A DNA stretch of 64,000 bases, from contig NZ_JANDBD010000014.1 of NCBI RefSeq assembly GCF_024320865.1, positions 1 to 64,000 on the forward strand, written 5' to 3'. Made by a program: the position numbers and the translations under genes. The stretch comes from Mycolicibacterium arenosum (GTDB taxonomy: Bacteria > Actinomycetota > Actinomycetes > Mycobacteriales > Mycobacteriaceae). Numbering within the stretch: position 1 is the stretch's first letter; each line of letters opens with the position of its first letter. The notes beneath the pieces are model-generated. The model searched no databases and was not told the origin of the DNA. It worked only from the letters and a program-made list of their open reading frames with translations. This document shows, in pieces, positions 17,814 through 26,785 of the stretch.

Positions 17814-19326
17814 GCAGGTCTCGACGCCGCGCTCGTCGGCCGGCCGCATCGCGACCCGCTACGTCATCGCGCTGACCGGCGCCCAACTGCTCACCGCGGC
17901 CGAGGTGGCCGCGGTGGTCATCTCGTTGAGCAGCCAGTCGTTCGGTGAGACCCGCAAACTGCTGACCGGCAGCAACCTCGCCGTCCTCGTCGTGTTGATC
18001 GTCGCGTCGATGGCCGTGACCGTGGCGGCTGCGCTGTGGAACATCAGGCCGTCGCTGCGCTGGTTCGTCACCGGCGCGGAGCCCGACGAGGCGCAGCGCC
18101 GCAACGCCGTCAACATGGTCCGTCGGGAAACCGCGATCCTCCTGGCCACCTGGGCCGTCAGTGGCGGTGTGCTGGTCGTGCTGAACCCCGACGCCGGGTG
18201 GGCGTCGACCGCGCTGCTGGTGTTCGGCGTGTTGTTCGGCGCCTCGTCGAGCGTGAGCACCAGCCTGCTGTTCTCCCAGCGGATCTTCCGGCCGATCGTC
18301 GCCGCGGCCAACAAGGACTTCACGGCTCGCGTCACCGCCCCCGGCGTGATCCCTCGGCTGGTGCTGATGTGGGTGGTCAACTCCGCGCTGCCGAGCATCT
18401 CCGTCGCGCTGCTCATCGTGTGCCACGCCTACGGCTGGCTGATCCCCACGACGGCGTCCATCGTCATTCCGGTGGTCGTGATGACGCTGGTGTCCGTGGC
18501 ACTCGGATTGCGCGCCCTCATCCTGGTGTCCCGCTCGATCTCCGATCCGATCGGCGACGTCGTCGAGGCGATGGCCGCGGTCGAACGGGGCGACCTCGGG
18601 CGCGCCGTCGACGTGTACGAGCAGTCCGAGATCGGGCGGCTGCAGCACGGGTTCAATCGCATGGTCGCCGGGTTGGCCGAGCGCGACCGGTTGCACGACC
18701 TCTTCGGCCGCCACGTGGGTCCCGACGTCGTCCGTCAGGCGATCGAGGGCGGCGAGACGCTGGAGGGCGGCGAACGAGACGTCGCCGTCCTGTTCATCGA
18801 CCTCGCCGCGTCGACTGAGCTGGCCGTGAACCGGCCGCCGCAGGAGGTCGCCGACCTGCTCAACGCGTTCTTCCGCATCGTGGTGGCGGCCGTCGACGAC
18901 CGCGGTGGATCCATCAACAAGTTCCAGGGCGACGCCGCGCTCGCGGTGTTCGGCGCGCCGCTGCGATCCGATGGCGCCGCGACCGCCGCCCTGCAGACCG
19001 CCCGGACGCTGAGCGAGAACATGCGCGGGCTTCCGGCGGTCGACTTCGGTATCGGGGTGTCGGCAGGCCCGGTGTTCGCGGGCAACATCGGCGCCGAGAA
19101 GCGCTACGAGTACACCGTCATCGGCGACCCGGTGAACGAGGCGGCGCGGCTGGCCGACGCGGCGAAAGCCGTGCCCTGCCGCACCGTGGCATCCGGGGCC
19201 GCGATCGATCGCGCTGAGATCGGCGAGCAGCGGCGCTGGATCGCCCGAGGGTCGACGGTTCTGCGCGGTCGCTCGGAACCCACCCGAATCTCGGTGCCGC
19301 GCGGCCAGAATGGCGTGCATGACTGA
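17794..19326 (+). CDS. Membrane adenylate cyclase (class III) with HAMP domain
   Basis: A 510-residue protein with an N-terminal bundle of about six membrane helices, a HAMP linker (SRSISDPIGDVVEAMAAVER) near residue 245, and a class III cyclase domain from about residue 325. The metal aspartates lie in FIDLAAST and in the FQGDAALAVFGAP loop; NIGAEKRYEYTVIGDPVNEAARL is the conserved late segment. The layout matches the Rv1318c/Rv1319c/Rv1320c/Rv3645 group. It would make cAMP in response to a membrane or HAMP signal. It is coupled to MarR upstream and overlaps the epoxide hydrolase gene downstream by 8 nt. Confidence 0.9.
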   Translation: MPDMPTEQVSTPRSSAGRIATRYVIALTGAQLLTAAEVAAVVISLSSQSFGETRKLLTGSNLAVLVVLIVASMAVTVAAALWNIRPSLRWFVTGAEPDEAQRRNAVNMVRRETAILLATWAVSGGVLVVLNPDAGWASTALLVFGVLFGASSSVSTSLLFSQRIFRPIVAAANKDFTARVTAPGVIPRLVLMWVVNSALPSISVALLIVCHAYGWLIPTTASIVIPVVVMTLVSVALGLRALILVSRSISDPIGDVVEAMAAVERGDLGRAVDVYEQSEIGRLQHGFNRMVAGLAERDRLHDLFGRHVGPDVVRQAIEGGETLEGGERDVAVLFIDLAASTELAVNRPPQEVADLLNAFFRIVVAAVDDRGGSINKFQGDAALAVFGAPLRSDGAATAALQTARTLSENMRGLPAVDFGIGVSAGPVFAGNIGAEKRYEYTVIGDPVNEAARLADAAKAVPCRTVASGAAIDRAEIGEQRRWIARGSTVLRGRSEPTRISVPRGQNGVHD

Positions 19327-20521
19327 CGCTCCCGAGGTCGTACCGTTCCGCATCGACGTGCCCGACGAGGTTCTGACCGACCTGCGTGATCGGCTGGCCC
19401 GCACCCGGTGGCCGGAGGCGGAGTGCGTGCCACCTGAGCGGGCGGACGGTGAGCTCGACTGGGACCAGGGCATCCCACTGGCCTACACGCGCGAACTCGC
19501 CGCGTACTGGGCCGAGGATTACGACTGGCGCAGGTGCGAAGCCGCCCTCAACCGGTTCGATCAGTTCACCACCGACATCGACGGCCTGGACGTTCATTTC
19601 ATCCACCAGCGCTCACCGCACGCGAACGCCATGCCGCTCGTCATCACGCACGGGTGGCCCGGCTCGATCGTCGAGTTCGCCAAGATCATCGACCCGCTGA
19701 CGAATCCGACCGCCCACGGCGGAACCGCCGACCAGGCCTTCCACGTCGTCTGCCCGTCGTTGCCGGGATACGGCTTCTCGGGGAAGCCGGCCACCCGCGG
19801 GTGGGACGTCGGGCGCATCGCCGACGCCTGGGAGACGCTGATGCTGCGGCTCGGATACGACCGCTACGGCGCCCAGGGCGGTGATTGGGGCGGTGCGGTC
19901 ACCGCGGAGATCGGCCGCCGGGTCGGGCACTGCGCCGCGATCCACACCAACTTCCCCATCGGCTCCCCCACCGAGGAGGCCAAGCGCAATCCGACCGACG
20001 AGGACAAGGCGGCGTTCGCGGGACTGAACTACTACCGACAGTGGGACAACGGCTACTTCAAGCAGCAGGCCACCCGGCCGCAGACCGTGGGTTACGGGCT
20101 GGTCGACTCGCCGGTGGCGCAGCTCGCGTGGATCGTCGAGAAGTTCCAATCCTGGACCGACTGCGACGGCCATCCCGAGAACGCCCTCACCCGCGACGAG
20201 ATCCTCGACAACGTCACGCTGTACTGGGTGACGGGAACCGGGGCGTCGTCGGCGCGGCTGTATTGGGAGAGCACGGCCGCCTTCGGTTCTTCCGGCGGGC
20301 AGGAGCGCAGCGACCGGGGAAGCGGCTCAGCGCGCATCGAATTGCCCACGGGCGTAGCGTCTTTCCCGAAGGAGATCGGCCCCACCCCGCGGTCGTGGTG
20401 CGAAGCCGGCTACAACATCACGCACTGGACCACGATGCCGCGCGGCGGCCACTTCGCCGCGTTCGAGCAGCCGGAGTTGTTCGTCGACGACGTCAGAACG
20501 TTCTTCGCAACGGTCCGCTAG
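19319..20521 (+). CDS. Epoxide hydrolase (microsomal-type, with EHN domain)
   Basis: A 400-residue enzyme that would open epoxides to diols. The N-terminal EHN domain begins VPFRIDVPDEVLTDLRDRLARTRWP. The oxyanion motif is HGWPGS, the nucleophile aspartate is in GGDWGG near residue 190, and the base histidine is in PRGGHFAAFEQPEL. An ATG at 19310 is an alternative start. It is the last gene of the membrane protein/MarR/cyclase operon, overlapping the cyclase stop by 8 nt, and its own stop overlaps that of the convergent PsiE-like gene. The substrate is unknown. Confidence 0.9.
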   Translation: MTDAPEVVPFRIDVPDEVLTDLRDRLARTRWPEAECVPPERADGELDWDQGIPLAYTRELAAYWAEDYDWRRCEAALNRFDQFTTDIDGLDVHFIHQRSPHANAMPLVITHGWPGSIVEFAKIIDPLTNPTAHGGTADQAFHVVCPSLPGYGFSGKPATRGWDVGRIADAWETLMLRLGYDRYGAQGGDWGGAVTAEIGRRVGHCAAIHTNFPIGSPTEEAKRNPTDEDKAAFAGLNYYRQWDNGYFKQQATRPQTVGYGLVDSPVAQLAWIVEKFQSWTDCDGHPENALTRDEILDNVTLYWVTGTGASSARLYWESTAAFGSSGGQERSDRGSGSARIELPTGVASFPKEIGPTPRSWCEAGYNITHWTTMPRGGHFAAFEQPELFVDDVRTFFATVR

Positions 20522-21024
20522 TCGTCCTCGTGCTCCTCGGTTTCGCTGGAGCCGACCTTCCCGCTCCTGGCCCGCAGGATGAACGCCGCGATCGCCAGCA
20601 CCAGCACGACACCACCGAGCACGCCGATCTCCACGATCGCCCGCGAGAACTCCGGGCCCTTCTCCAGCAGCTTGGCCGCTTCGACCGACAGGACCACGAT
20701 CTCCTTGATGCCCGCCAGGATGCCGACGATGAGGAACGGCTCGGCGACGATCTCGTGCGAGCGCAGACAGGCCCGCACGGCGTAGAGCAGTTCGACGAAG
20801 ATGAAGAGAAGCAGGAGTCCGTCGAGAACCTCGAGCATGATCGTCGACGTCGGCGTGTTGCGCAGCCGAAGCATGGTGTTGACCTGCGATACCAGGATCG
20901 CCGCCGACCCGGCGGTCAGCACCACGGCGATGGCCCAGTAAATCGCGTCCTCGACCCAGCCGATCACCCGGTCGGCGAGCCGCTGCCGCTCGACCTCCTC
21001 GCTGTCCGGCTGTTCCTTGGCCAC
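20518..21024 (-). CDS. PsiE-like membrane protein
   Basis: A 168-residue membrane protein with four predicted helices. The segment DGLLLLFIFVELLYAVRACL followed by EPFLIVGILAGIKEIVVLS is the core of the phosphate-starvation-inducible PsiE family. The function is unknown for the family. The N-terminus is charged and the C-terminal tail highly acidic (SSETEEHEDD). It starts at ATG 21024, diverges from the potA operon across about 300 bp, and converges on the epoxide hydrolase with overlapping stops. Confidence 0.78.
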   Translation of the reverse strand: MAKEQPDSEEVERQRLADRVIGWVEDAIYWAIAVVLTAGSAAILVSQVNTMLRLRNTPTSTIMLEVLDGLLLLFIFVELLYAVRACLRSHEIVAEPFLIVGILAGIKEIVVLSVEAAKLLEKGPEFSRAIVEIGVLGGVVLVLAIAAFILRARSGKVGSSETEEHEDD

Positions 21025-21326
21025 GTCAGGGCCTCAACGGTTCGGCAACGCACCTGATCACCGCGGTAGGGGTGATCGCGGCTCCGCTCCGGGTGGGCGT
21101 CGAGGGAAGCATCGGCGCTCCTTTCGTCGGCGTTAGTTACCCTGCCGTATCCGGGGCCAAACGCGACGCTGAGGCCGGATCCGCCCGCGGAATCTGTACC
21201 CCAGCAACATTCACAATGAGGAAATCCATTGTTGATTACGACTTTCGTTGCGGAAACGGTTGCGAAGGTACGAAAGATCGGCGAAGGTTTACTCCACACG
21301 GGGGGTTGCTGAAGGAGGTCCTCACT
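21025..21326. other. Divergent intergenic region with an inverted repeat
   Basis: About 300 bp between the PsiE-like gene and potA. Bases around 21200-21300 are less GC-rich than the surroundings. CTTTCGT at 21242-21248 is inverted as ACGAAAG at 21270-21276, with a 21-nt loop. An AAGGAGG-type ribosome site lies at 21311-21318. A small open frame (MRKSIVDYDF...) runs into potA, but I see no sign that it is translated. No sure -10/-35 pair was found. Confidence 0.4.
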
Positions 21327-22520
21327 CTGGCCGGAACAGATACCACCGCCGTTAGCTTTTCGAAGGCCGAGGATGACGCCGCCCGCGGCGACGCCCGCCC
21401 CGTCATCGAGATCGATCACGTCACCAAGCGGTTCGACGACTACGTCGCCGTCGCGGACGCCGACTTCACCATCGGCGCCGGCGAGTTCTTCTCGATGCTC
21501 GGCCCGTCCGGCTGTGGCAAGACCACCACTCTGCGCATGATCGCGGGTTTCGAAACCCCGACGTCCGGGGCGATCCGCCTCGAGGGCGTCGACGTGTCGA
21601 AGACTCCCCCGCACAAGCGCAACGTCAACACCGTGTTCCAGCACTACGCCCTGTTCCCGCACATGAACGTGTGGGACAACGTCGCGTACGGGCCGCGGAG
21701 CATGAAGAAGGAGAAGGCGGAGGTCAAACGCCGGGTCGACGAGATCCTGGAGATCGTCCGGCTCACCGACTTCGCCAAGCGCAAGCCCGCGCAGTTGTCG
21801 GGCGGTCAGCAGCAGCGCGTCGCACTGGCGCGCGCGCTGGTGAACTACCCCAGTGCCCTGCTGCTGGACGAGCCGCTCGGCGCCCTCGACCTCAAACTGC
21901 GGCATGCGATGCAGTTCGAGCTCAAGCGCATTCAGCGCGAGGTCGGCATCACGTTCATCTACGTGACGCACGACCAGGAGGAGGCGCTCACGATGAGTGA
22001 CCGCATCGCGGTTATGAACGCCGGCAACGTTGAGCAGATCGGCGGCCCCACCGAGATCTACGACGCCCCGGCGACCGTGTTCGTCGCCAACTTCATCGGC
22101 CAGGCCAACCTCTGGCCCGGTCGGCAGAACGGCGTCCACGACGGTTTCGCGGACGTGTCGGTGCTCGGCACGACCGTGCGGGCTCGACCGGGACAGACCG
22201 CGATCGAGACCGGCGGGCACGCGACCGTGATGGTCCGCCCGGAACGCGTGCGCGTATCCGTCGATCCGTTCACCGACGACTGCGTGTCCGTCGCGGGCAC
22301 CGTCAAGGACCTGACCTTCCAGGGGCCGGTGGTGCGTCTGTCGGTCGCCGCGCCCGACGACTCGGTTGTGATCGCCCACGTCGGGGCCGAGCACAAACTG
22401 CCCGGACTGCGGCCCGGCGACCCCGTACACGTCGGCTGGGATCCCGAGGCGGGGCTGGTGCTGCCCGCCGCCGACATCCCCACCACAGAGGATCTCGAGG
22501 AGATGCTCGACGACTCGTAG
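21327..22520 (+). CDS. potA: ABC importer ATPase, polyamine (PotA) type
   Basis: A 397-residue ATPase that would power uptake of spermidine/putrescine or a related cation. Walker A is GPSGCGKTTT near residue 63, the signature is LSGGQQQR, and Walker B is LLLDEPLGALD; a TOBE-type C-terminal domain follows from about residue 260. GAAGGAGG sits 8 nt before a CTG codon (21327), and no ATG or GTG fits as well. The only near alternative is TTG at 21306, which would put the GGAGG inside the gene. A CTG start is unusual and needs checking. It is the first gene of potADBC. Confidence 0.85.
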   Translation: MAGTDTTAVSFSKAEDDAARGDARPVIEIDHVTKRFDDYVAVADADFTIGAGEFFSMLGPSGCGKTTTLRMIAGFETPTSGAIRLEGVDVSKTPPHKRNVNTVFQHYALFPHMNVWDNVAYGPRSMKKEKAEVKRRVDEILEIVRLTDFAKRKPAQLSGGQQQRVALARALVNYPSALLLDEPLGALDLKLRHAMQFELKRIQREVGITFIYVTHDQEEALTMSDRIAVMNAGNVEQIGGPTEIYDAPATVFVANFIGQANLWPGRQNGVHDGFADVSVLGTTVRARPGQTAIETGGHATVMVRPERVRVSVDPFTDDCVSVAGTVKDLTFQGPVVRLSVAAPDDSVVIAHVGAEHKLPGLRPGDPVHVGWDPEAGLVLPAADIPTTEDLEEMLDDS

Positions 22521-22588
22521 GTCTCCGTTCCCACCGCATCGCCGTTTCTCCATCTCCTCCGGCAACACTCACGAAAGGCGTTACCGAC

Positions 22589-23770
22589 ATGGCCCCGCAG
22601 AATGATCCCGTCGACCCTCGACTGTTCGCCCGGCTGGCGAGCAACCGCACCAGCCGCAGGCGGTTCATCGGAGGTAGCGCCGCTGCCGCCGCCGCAGCCG
22701 TCTTCGGATCCGGCTTCCTCGCGGCGTGTTCGAAGGACGAGTCCTCCACCACCGCCGCGCCGACTCAGAACGAGAGCCTGCTGCGGGTGTCGAACTGGCC
22801 GCTGTACATGGCCGACGGCTTCGTCGCCGCGTTCCAGACCGCCTCGGGCCTGACCGTGGACTACAAGGAGGACTACAACGACAACGAGCAGTGGTTCGCC
22901 AAGGTCAAGGAGCCGCTGTCGCGCAAGCAGGACATCGGTGCCGACCTGGTGGTGCCCACCGAGTTCATGGCGGCCCGCATCAAGGGTCTGAACTGGCTCA
23001 ACGAGATCAGCGAGGAGGGCGTGCCCAACCGTGCCAACCTGCGCCCGGACCTGATGGACTCGAAGGTCGATCCCGGCCGCAAGTACACCGCGCCCTACAT
23101 GACCGGCATGGTCGGCCTCGCCTACAACAAGGCGGCCACCGGCCGGGACATCAGGGGGATCGACGATCTGTGGGATCCCGCGTTCAAGGGCCGGGTCAGC
23201 CTGTTCTCCGACTCGCAGGACGGCCTCGGCATGATCATGCAGTCACAGGGCAACTCCATCGAGGAGCCGACCACCGAGGGCGTCAAGAAGGCCGTCGATC
23301 TGGTCCGCGAGCAGAAGGAGAAGGGGCAGATCCGCCGCTTCACCGGCAACGACTACGCCGACGACCTCGCGGCAGGCAACATCGCGATCGCGCAGGCGTA
23401 CTCCGGAGACGTCGTGCAGTTGCAGGCCGACAACCCCGACCTGCAGTTCATCGTGCCGGAGTCCGGCGGTGACTGGTTCATCGACACGATGACGATTCCG
23501 TACACCAGCCAGAACCAGAAGGGCGCCGAGGAGTGGATCAACTACATCTACGACCGCGCCAACTACGCGAAGCTGGTGGCCTTCGTCCAGTACGTTCCGG
23601 TGCTGTCGGACATGACTGACGAGATCGCCAAGATCGACCCCGCGGTGGCGAGCAACCCGTTGATCAACCCGCCTGCCGACATGCAGAAGAACCTGAAGTC
23701 GTGGGCGGCGCTCACCGACGAGCAGACGCAGGAGTTCAACACGCTGTACGCAGCCGTCACCGGCGGCTGA
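22589..23770 (+). CDS. potD: Polyamine-type solute-binding lipoprotein (Tat-exported)
   Basis: A 393-residue extracellular binding protein. The N-terminus has the twin-arginine motif SRRRFIGG, an alanine-rich hydrophobic stretch, and a lipobox LAAC with cysteine near residue 46, so it is likely exported folded and lipid-anchored. The mature part (VSNWPLYMADGFVAAF...) matches spermidine/putrescine-binding proteins. It would deliver ligand to the two permeases encoded just downstream. Start ATG 22589 is 68 bp after potA. The ligand is inferred from family only. Confidence 0.87.
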   Translation: MAPQNDPVDPRLFARLASNRTSRRRFIGGSAAAAAAAVFGSGFLAACSKDESSTTAAPTQNESLLRVSNWPLYMADGFVAAFQTASGLTVDYKEDYNDNEQWFAKVKEPLSRKQDIGADLVVPTEFMAARIKGLNWLNEISEEGVPNRANLRPDLMDSKVDPGRKYTAPYMTGMVGLAYNKAATGRDIRGIDDLWDPAFKGRVSLFSDSQDGLGMIMQSQGNSIEEPTTEGVKKAVDLVREQKEKGQIRRFTGNDYADDLAAGNIAIAQAYSGDVVQLQADNPDLQFIVPESGGDWFIDTMTIPYTSQNQKGAEEWINYIYDRANYAKLVAFVQYVPVLSDMTDEIAKIDPAVASNPLINPPADMQKNLKSWAALTDEQTQEFNTLYAAVTGG

Positions 23771-23774
23771 CGGC

Positions 23775-24650
23775 ATGGCGGGAGTCGCGGCGAGCGGTAG
23801 GCAGCGCAGCAAGATCGCGCCCTACCTGATGGTGCTGCCCGCGTTGGTGTACCTCGGCATCTTCTTCGTCGTGCCGTTCATCTCGCTGGCCCGCACGTCA
23901 CTGTCCTCCTCGGGCGGGTCGGTGTACCTGCCGACACTGGAGTTCGATTGGAACTTCGGCAATTTCGGCCATGCGTTCACGACGTACCAGGACCAGATCT
24001 TCCGGTCCTTCACGTACGCGGCGGTCGCGACGGTGGTGTGCATCCTGCTGGCGTACCCGCTGGCATACGTCATCGCGTTCAAGGCGGGCAGGTACAAGAA
24101 CCTGATCCTGGGTCTGGTCATCCTGCCGTTCTTCGTGACCTTCCTGATCCGCACGCTGGCGTGGAAGACGATCCTGGCCGACGAGGGCTGGGTGGTGCAG
24201 TTGCTCGGCACGTTGGGGCTGCTACCCGAGGAGGGTCGGCTGCTGTCGACCGGCTGGGCGGTCATCGGCGGGCTCATCTACAACTGGATCATCTTCATGA
24301 TCCTGCCGCTGTACGTCAGCCTGGAGAAGATCGATCCGCGGCTGCTGGAGGCGTCGAAGGACCTGTACTCCTCGGCGCCAAGGAGTTTCGGCAAGGTGAT
24401 CCTGCCGCTGTCGATGCCCGGCGTGCTGGCGGGCAGCATGCTGGTGTTCATCCCGTCGGTCGGCGACTTCATCAACGCCGACTACCTGGGCAGCACCCAG
24501 ACCACGATGATAGGCAACGTCATTCAGAAACAGTTCCTGGTGGTGAAGGACTATCCGGCTGCCGCCGCGCTGAGTTTCCTGCTGATGGCGCTGATCCTGG
24601 TGGGCGTGCTGCTCTACACGAGGGCGCTGGGGACGGAGGATCTGGTATGA
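23775..24650 (+). CDS. potB: ABC importer permease, PotB type
   Basis: A 291-residue inner-membrane permease with six predicted helices. The cytoplasmic EAA loop reads EASKDLYSSAPRSFGKVILP, which contacts the ATPase. Start ATG 23775 is 4 bp after the potD stop, and the stop overlaps the potC start as ATGA. It would pair with PotC to form the channel. Confidence 0.88.
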   Translation: MAGVAASGRQRSKIAPYLMVLPALVYLGIFFVVPFISLARTSLSSSGGSVYLPTLEFDWNFGNFGHAFTTYQDQIFRSFTYAAVATVVCILLAYPLAYVIAFKAGRYKNLILGLVILPFFVTFLIRTLAWKTILADEGWVVQLLGTLGLLPEEGRLLSTGWAVIGGLIYNWIIFMILPLYVSLEKIDPRLLEASKDLYSSAPRSFGKVILPLSMPGVLAGSMLVFIPSVGDFINADYLGSTQTTMIGNVIQKQFLVVKDYPAAAALSFLLMALILVGVLLYTRALGTEDLV

Positions 24651-25507
24651 CGATCGCCGACCACATCGCGGACGCGAACAAGGCCGTCGGCAGCACCGCG
24701 CCCAAACGGTCGTTCGCGCAGCGGATCAACCTGGGCGACAACCTGTTACGCGCCGTGGCGATCCTGGTGCTGCTGTACCTGTTCCTGCCGATCTTCGTGA
24801 TCATCCTGTTCTCGTTCAACAAGCCCGCAGGCAAGTTCAACTACACGTGGCAGGGCTTCACGCTGGACAACTGGGCGGATCCCTTCAAGTACCCGGCATT
24901 GACCGACGCGCTGAAGTTGAGCCTCAACGTGGCCGCGGTGTCGACGGCGATCGCCGTGGTGCTCGGCACGCTCGTCGCCATCGCCCTCGTCCGGCAACGG
25001 TTCCGGGGCGACCGCGCGATCGACACGTTCCTGATCCTGCCGCTCACCGCGCCGGAGGTCGTGCTCGGCGCGTCGCTGCTGACGCTGTTCCTGGACCTGG
25101 GTTGGGCGGCCGGCTACACCACGATCCTGATCGCGCACATCGCGTTCGAGGTGAGCTTCATCGCGATGACGGTGCGCGCGCGGGTGCGCGGTTTCGACTG
25201 GACGCTGGAGGACGCGTCGATGGATCTCGGCGCCAGCCCGACGCGCACGTTCTTCAAGGTGACGCTGCCGCTCATCGTGCCCGGCATCATCGCGGCGGCG
25301 ATGCTGTCGTTCGCGCTGTCGCTCGACGATTTCATCATCACCTACTTCGTCAGCGGCTCGACGGTGACGTATCCGCTGTACGTCAACGCGGCGGTGAAAG
25401 CCGCGGTGCCACCGCAGATCAACGTGCTCGCGACGGCGATTCTGGCAATCAGCCTGCTGCTGCTCGCGATCGGAACCCTGTATCGGCGCAAGCGACTCGA
25501 CGCCTAG
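24647..25507 (+). CDS. potC: ABC importer permease, PotC type
   Basis: A 286-residue permease with six predicted helices. The EAA loop is EDASMDLGASPTRTFFKVTL. It starts at ATG 24647, overlapping the potB stop by 4 nt, and is the last gene of the operon. A strong hairpin (25544-25569) just beyond, inside the convergent neighbour, may end the transcript. Confidence 0.88.
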   Translation: MTIADHIADANKAVGSTAPKRSFAQRINLGDNLLRAVAILVLLYLFLPIFVIILFSFNKPAGKFNYTWQGFTLDNWADPFKYPALTDALKLSLNVAAVSTAIAVVLGTLVAIALVRQRFRGDRAIDTFLILPLTAPEVVLGASLLTLFLDLGWAAGYTTILIAHIAFEVSFIAMTVRARVRGFDWTLEDASMDLGASPTRTFFKVTLPLIVPGIIAAAMLSFALSLDDFIITYFVSGSTVTYPLYVNAAVKAAVPPQINVLATAILAISLLLLAIGTLYRRKRLDA

Positions 25508-25523
25508 CGTCCCCCGGCGACCA

Positions 25524-25874
25524 TCAGCTCAGGGTCGCCCTCACCGAGACGCCTCCCCCGGCGTCTCGGGTGGCGACGGCGTGCGCGGCGCGGTCGGCCC
25601 CGTCGAGCCCGACGAACACCAGCGGCGCCCCGTCACCGAGGAAGTTGCGCCACCAGTTCTTCCTGTCCGGCATCCCCACCCTGACGACGATGACGTCGCC
25701 CGAGCGCCGGTACCCCACCGGCAGCTCGAACGTCTTGCCCGACTTGCGTCCCTCGTAGCGGATGACGACCAAGCTGCGCCGAACCAGGCCGCCCAGGAGC
25801 GGCGCGTCCATCAGTGCGACGAACACCCGATTGACGACGCGTACGACCGGTGAATCGGAGAATGCCTTAGCCAT
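25524..25874 (-). CDS. Ddn-like F420-dependent nitroreductase/quinone reductase family protein
   Basis: A 116-residue split-barrel protein of the actinobacterial deazaflavin-dependent (Ddn-like) family. IRYEGRKSGKTFELPVGYRR, the DVIVVRVGMPDRKNWWRNF strand-loop and the short length fit well. Members use F420H2 to reduce quinones or nitro compounds, but many lack a known substrate. Start ATG 25874. It converges on potC with 16 bp between the stops. Its 3' coding end contains the hairpin at 25544-25569. Confidence 0.8.
   Translation of the reverse strand: MAKAFSDSPVVRVVNRVFVALMDAPLLGGLVRRSLVVIRYEGRKSGKTFELPVGYRRSGDVIVVRVGMPDRKNWWRNFLGDGAPLVFVGLDGADRAAHAVATRDAGGGVSVRATLS
25544..25569. terminator. 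Hairpin at the convergent potC / Ddn-like junction
   Basis: CCGAGACGCC (25544-25553) and GGCGTCTCGG (25560-25569) form a perfect 10-bp stem with a 6-nt loop (TCCCCC). It lies 37 bp after the potC stop, inside the 3' end of the opposite gene. There is no clear U-run. It could act as a terminator or transcript-end stabiliser for potADBC. Confidence 0.45.
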
Positions 25875-25891
25875 TCGACCGAGCGTATCCC

Positions 25892-26779
25892 TCAGGTGAC
25901 GGCTCCGGCGGGAACGGGTGGCGACGTGCGGGCGCCGGTGCGGGCCGCCCCGATGCCCGCCGCGACGACGAGCGCGATGCCGACGAGCGCGGGAGCACCG
26001 GGCACCTGGTGCAGCACGACGAACCCGACGAGCATCGCGAAGGCCGGCTCGAGCGCCATCAACGTGCCGAAGGCCGCGGTGGTGAGCCTGCGCAGGGCGA
26101 GCATCTCGAGGGTGAACGGGATGACGGGCAGCAGCAACGCGAGTCCGATGCCGATCAACAGGATCTCCGGAGTGACCCTCGGCAACACCGCCGGGCCGAC
26201 GACCAGCGTTGAGAAGACCGCTGCGGTGCCCATCGACACCGCGAGACCGTTGATGCCCTCGACCGAATCCCCGACCCGTTGAGTCAGCAGGATGTATGCG
26301 CCCCAGCAGCAGGCGGCGGCCAGCGCGAAACCGATGCCGACGACGTCGACGGTGCCCGCCCACGGCTCAGTCAGCAGCAGCACGCCCACTCCCGCGACGC
26401 CCGGCCAGACGAACCGGTGGCGACCACGCCCGAGGAGCACGGCAACGCCGAGCGGGCCGAGGAACTCGATCGCGCTCGCCGTGCCCAGCGGGATGCGCGC
26501 GATCGACGCCATGAACAGCAGCGTGACGCCCGCCGTGACGACACCGAGCAGCATGCTGGTCAGGAACGTCGACCGGGTGAACGCCGACGGCCGCGGCCGC
26601 ACGATGATCACCAGCAGCACGCCCGCCCAGGCCAGGCGCAGCCACGCCGCGCCTTCGACACCGATGTACTCGACGAGGCCCAGCGACAACGCCAGCCCGA
26701 CCTGGACGCTGAGCATCGACCCGGTCGCCATCAGGGCACCGGCCCGTGCGCCGGTGAGCCCTGCCCGGTTCGTTGTCAT
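25892..26779 (-). CDS. EamA/DMT-family exporter (RhtA-like)
   Basis: A 295-residue transporter with ten predicted helices in two EamA repeats. The N-terminal repeat starts GSMLSVQVGLALSLGLVEYIG; the second repeat has FGTLMALEPAFAMLVGFVVLHQ, the conserved RhtA-type block. RhtA relatives export amino acids such as threonine and homoserine; the substrate here is unknown. Start ATG 26779 lies 6 nt after TTCAAT, so it may be leaderless. A palindrome at 26811-26831 covers the expected -35 region. Confidence 0.85.
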   Translation of the reverse strand: MTTNRAGLTGARAGALMATGSMLSVQVGLALSLGLVEYIGVEGAAWLRLAWAGVLLVIIVRPRPSAFTRSTFLTSMLLGVVTAGVTLLFMASIARIPLGTASAIEFLGPLGVAVLLGRGRHRFVWPGVAGVGVLLLTEPWAGTVDVVGIGFALAAACCWGAYILLTQRVGDSVEGINGLAVSMGTAAVFSTLVVGPAVLPRVTPEILLIGIGLALLLPVIPFTLEMLALRRLTTAAFGTLMALEPAFAMLVGFVVLHQVPGAPALVGIALVVAAGIGAARTGARTSPPVPAGAVT

Positions 26780-26785
26780 GCACCG

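Noticed and set aside
17680..19473. A 597-codon minus-strand open frame opposite the cyclase
   Set aside because: It overlaps the cyclase, whose HAMP and catalytic motifs are certain. The translation is His/Arg/Asp-rich and lacks any domain.
20518..20521. Overlapping stops of the epoxide hydrolase and PsiE-like genes as a sign of a wrong end
   Set aside because: Both proteins have full-length, sensible C-termini; overlapping convergent stops occur elsewhere in compact actinobacterial genomes.
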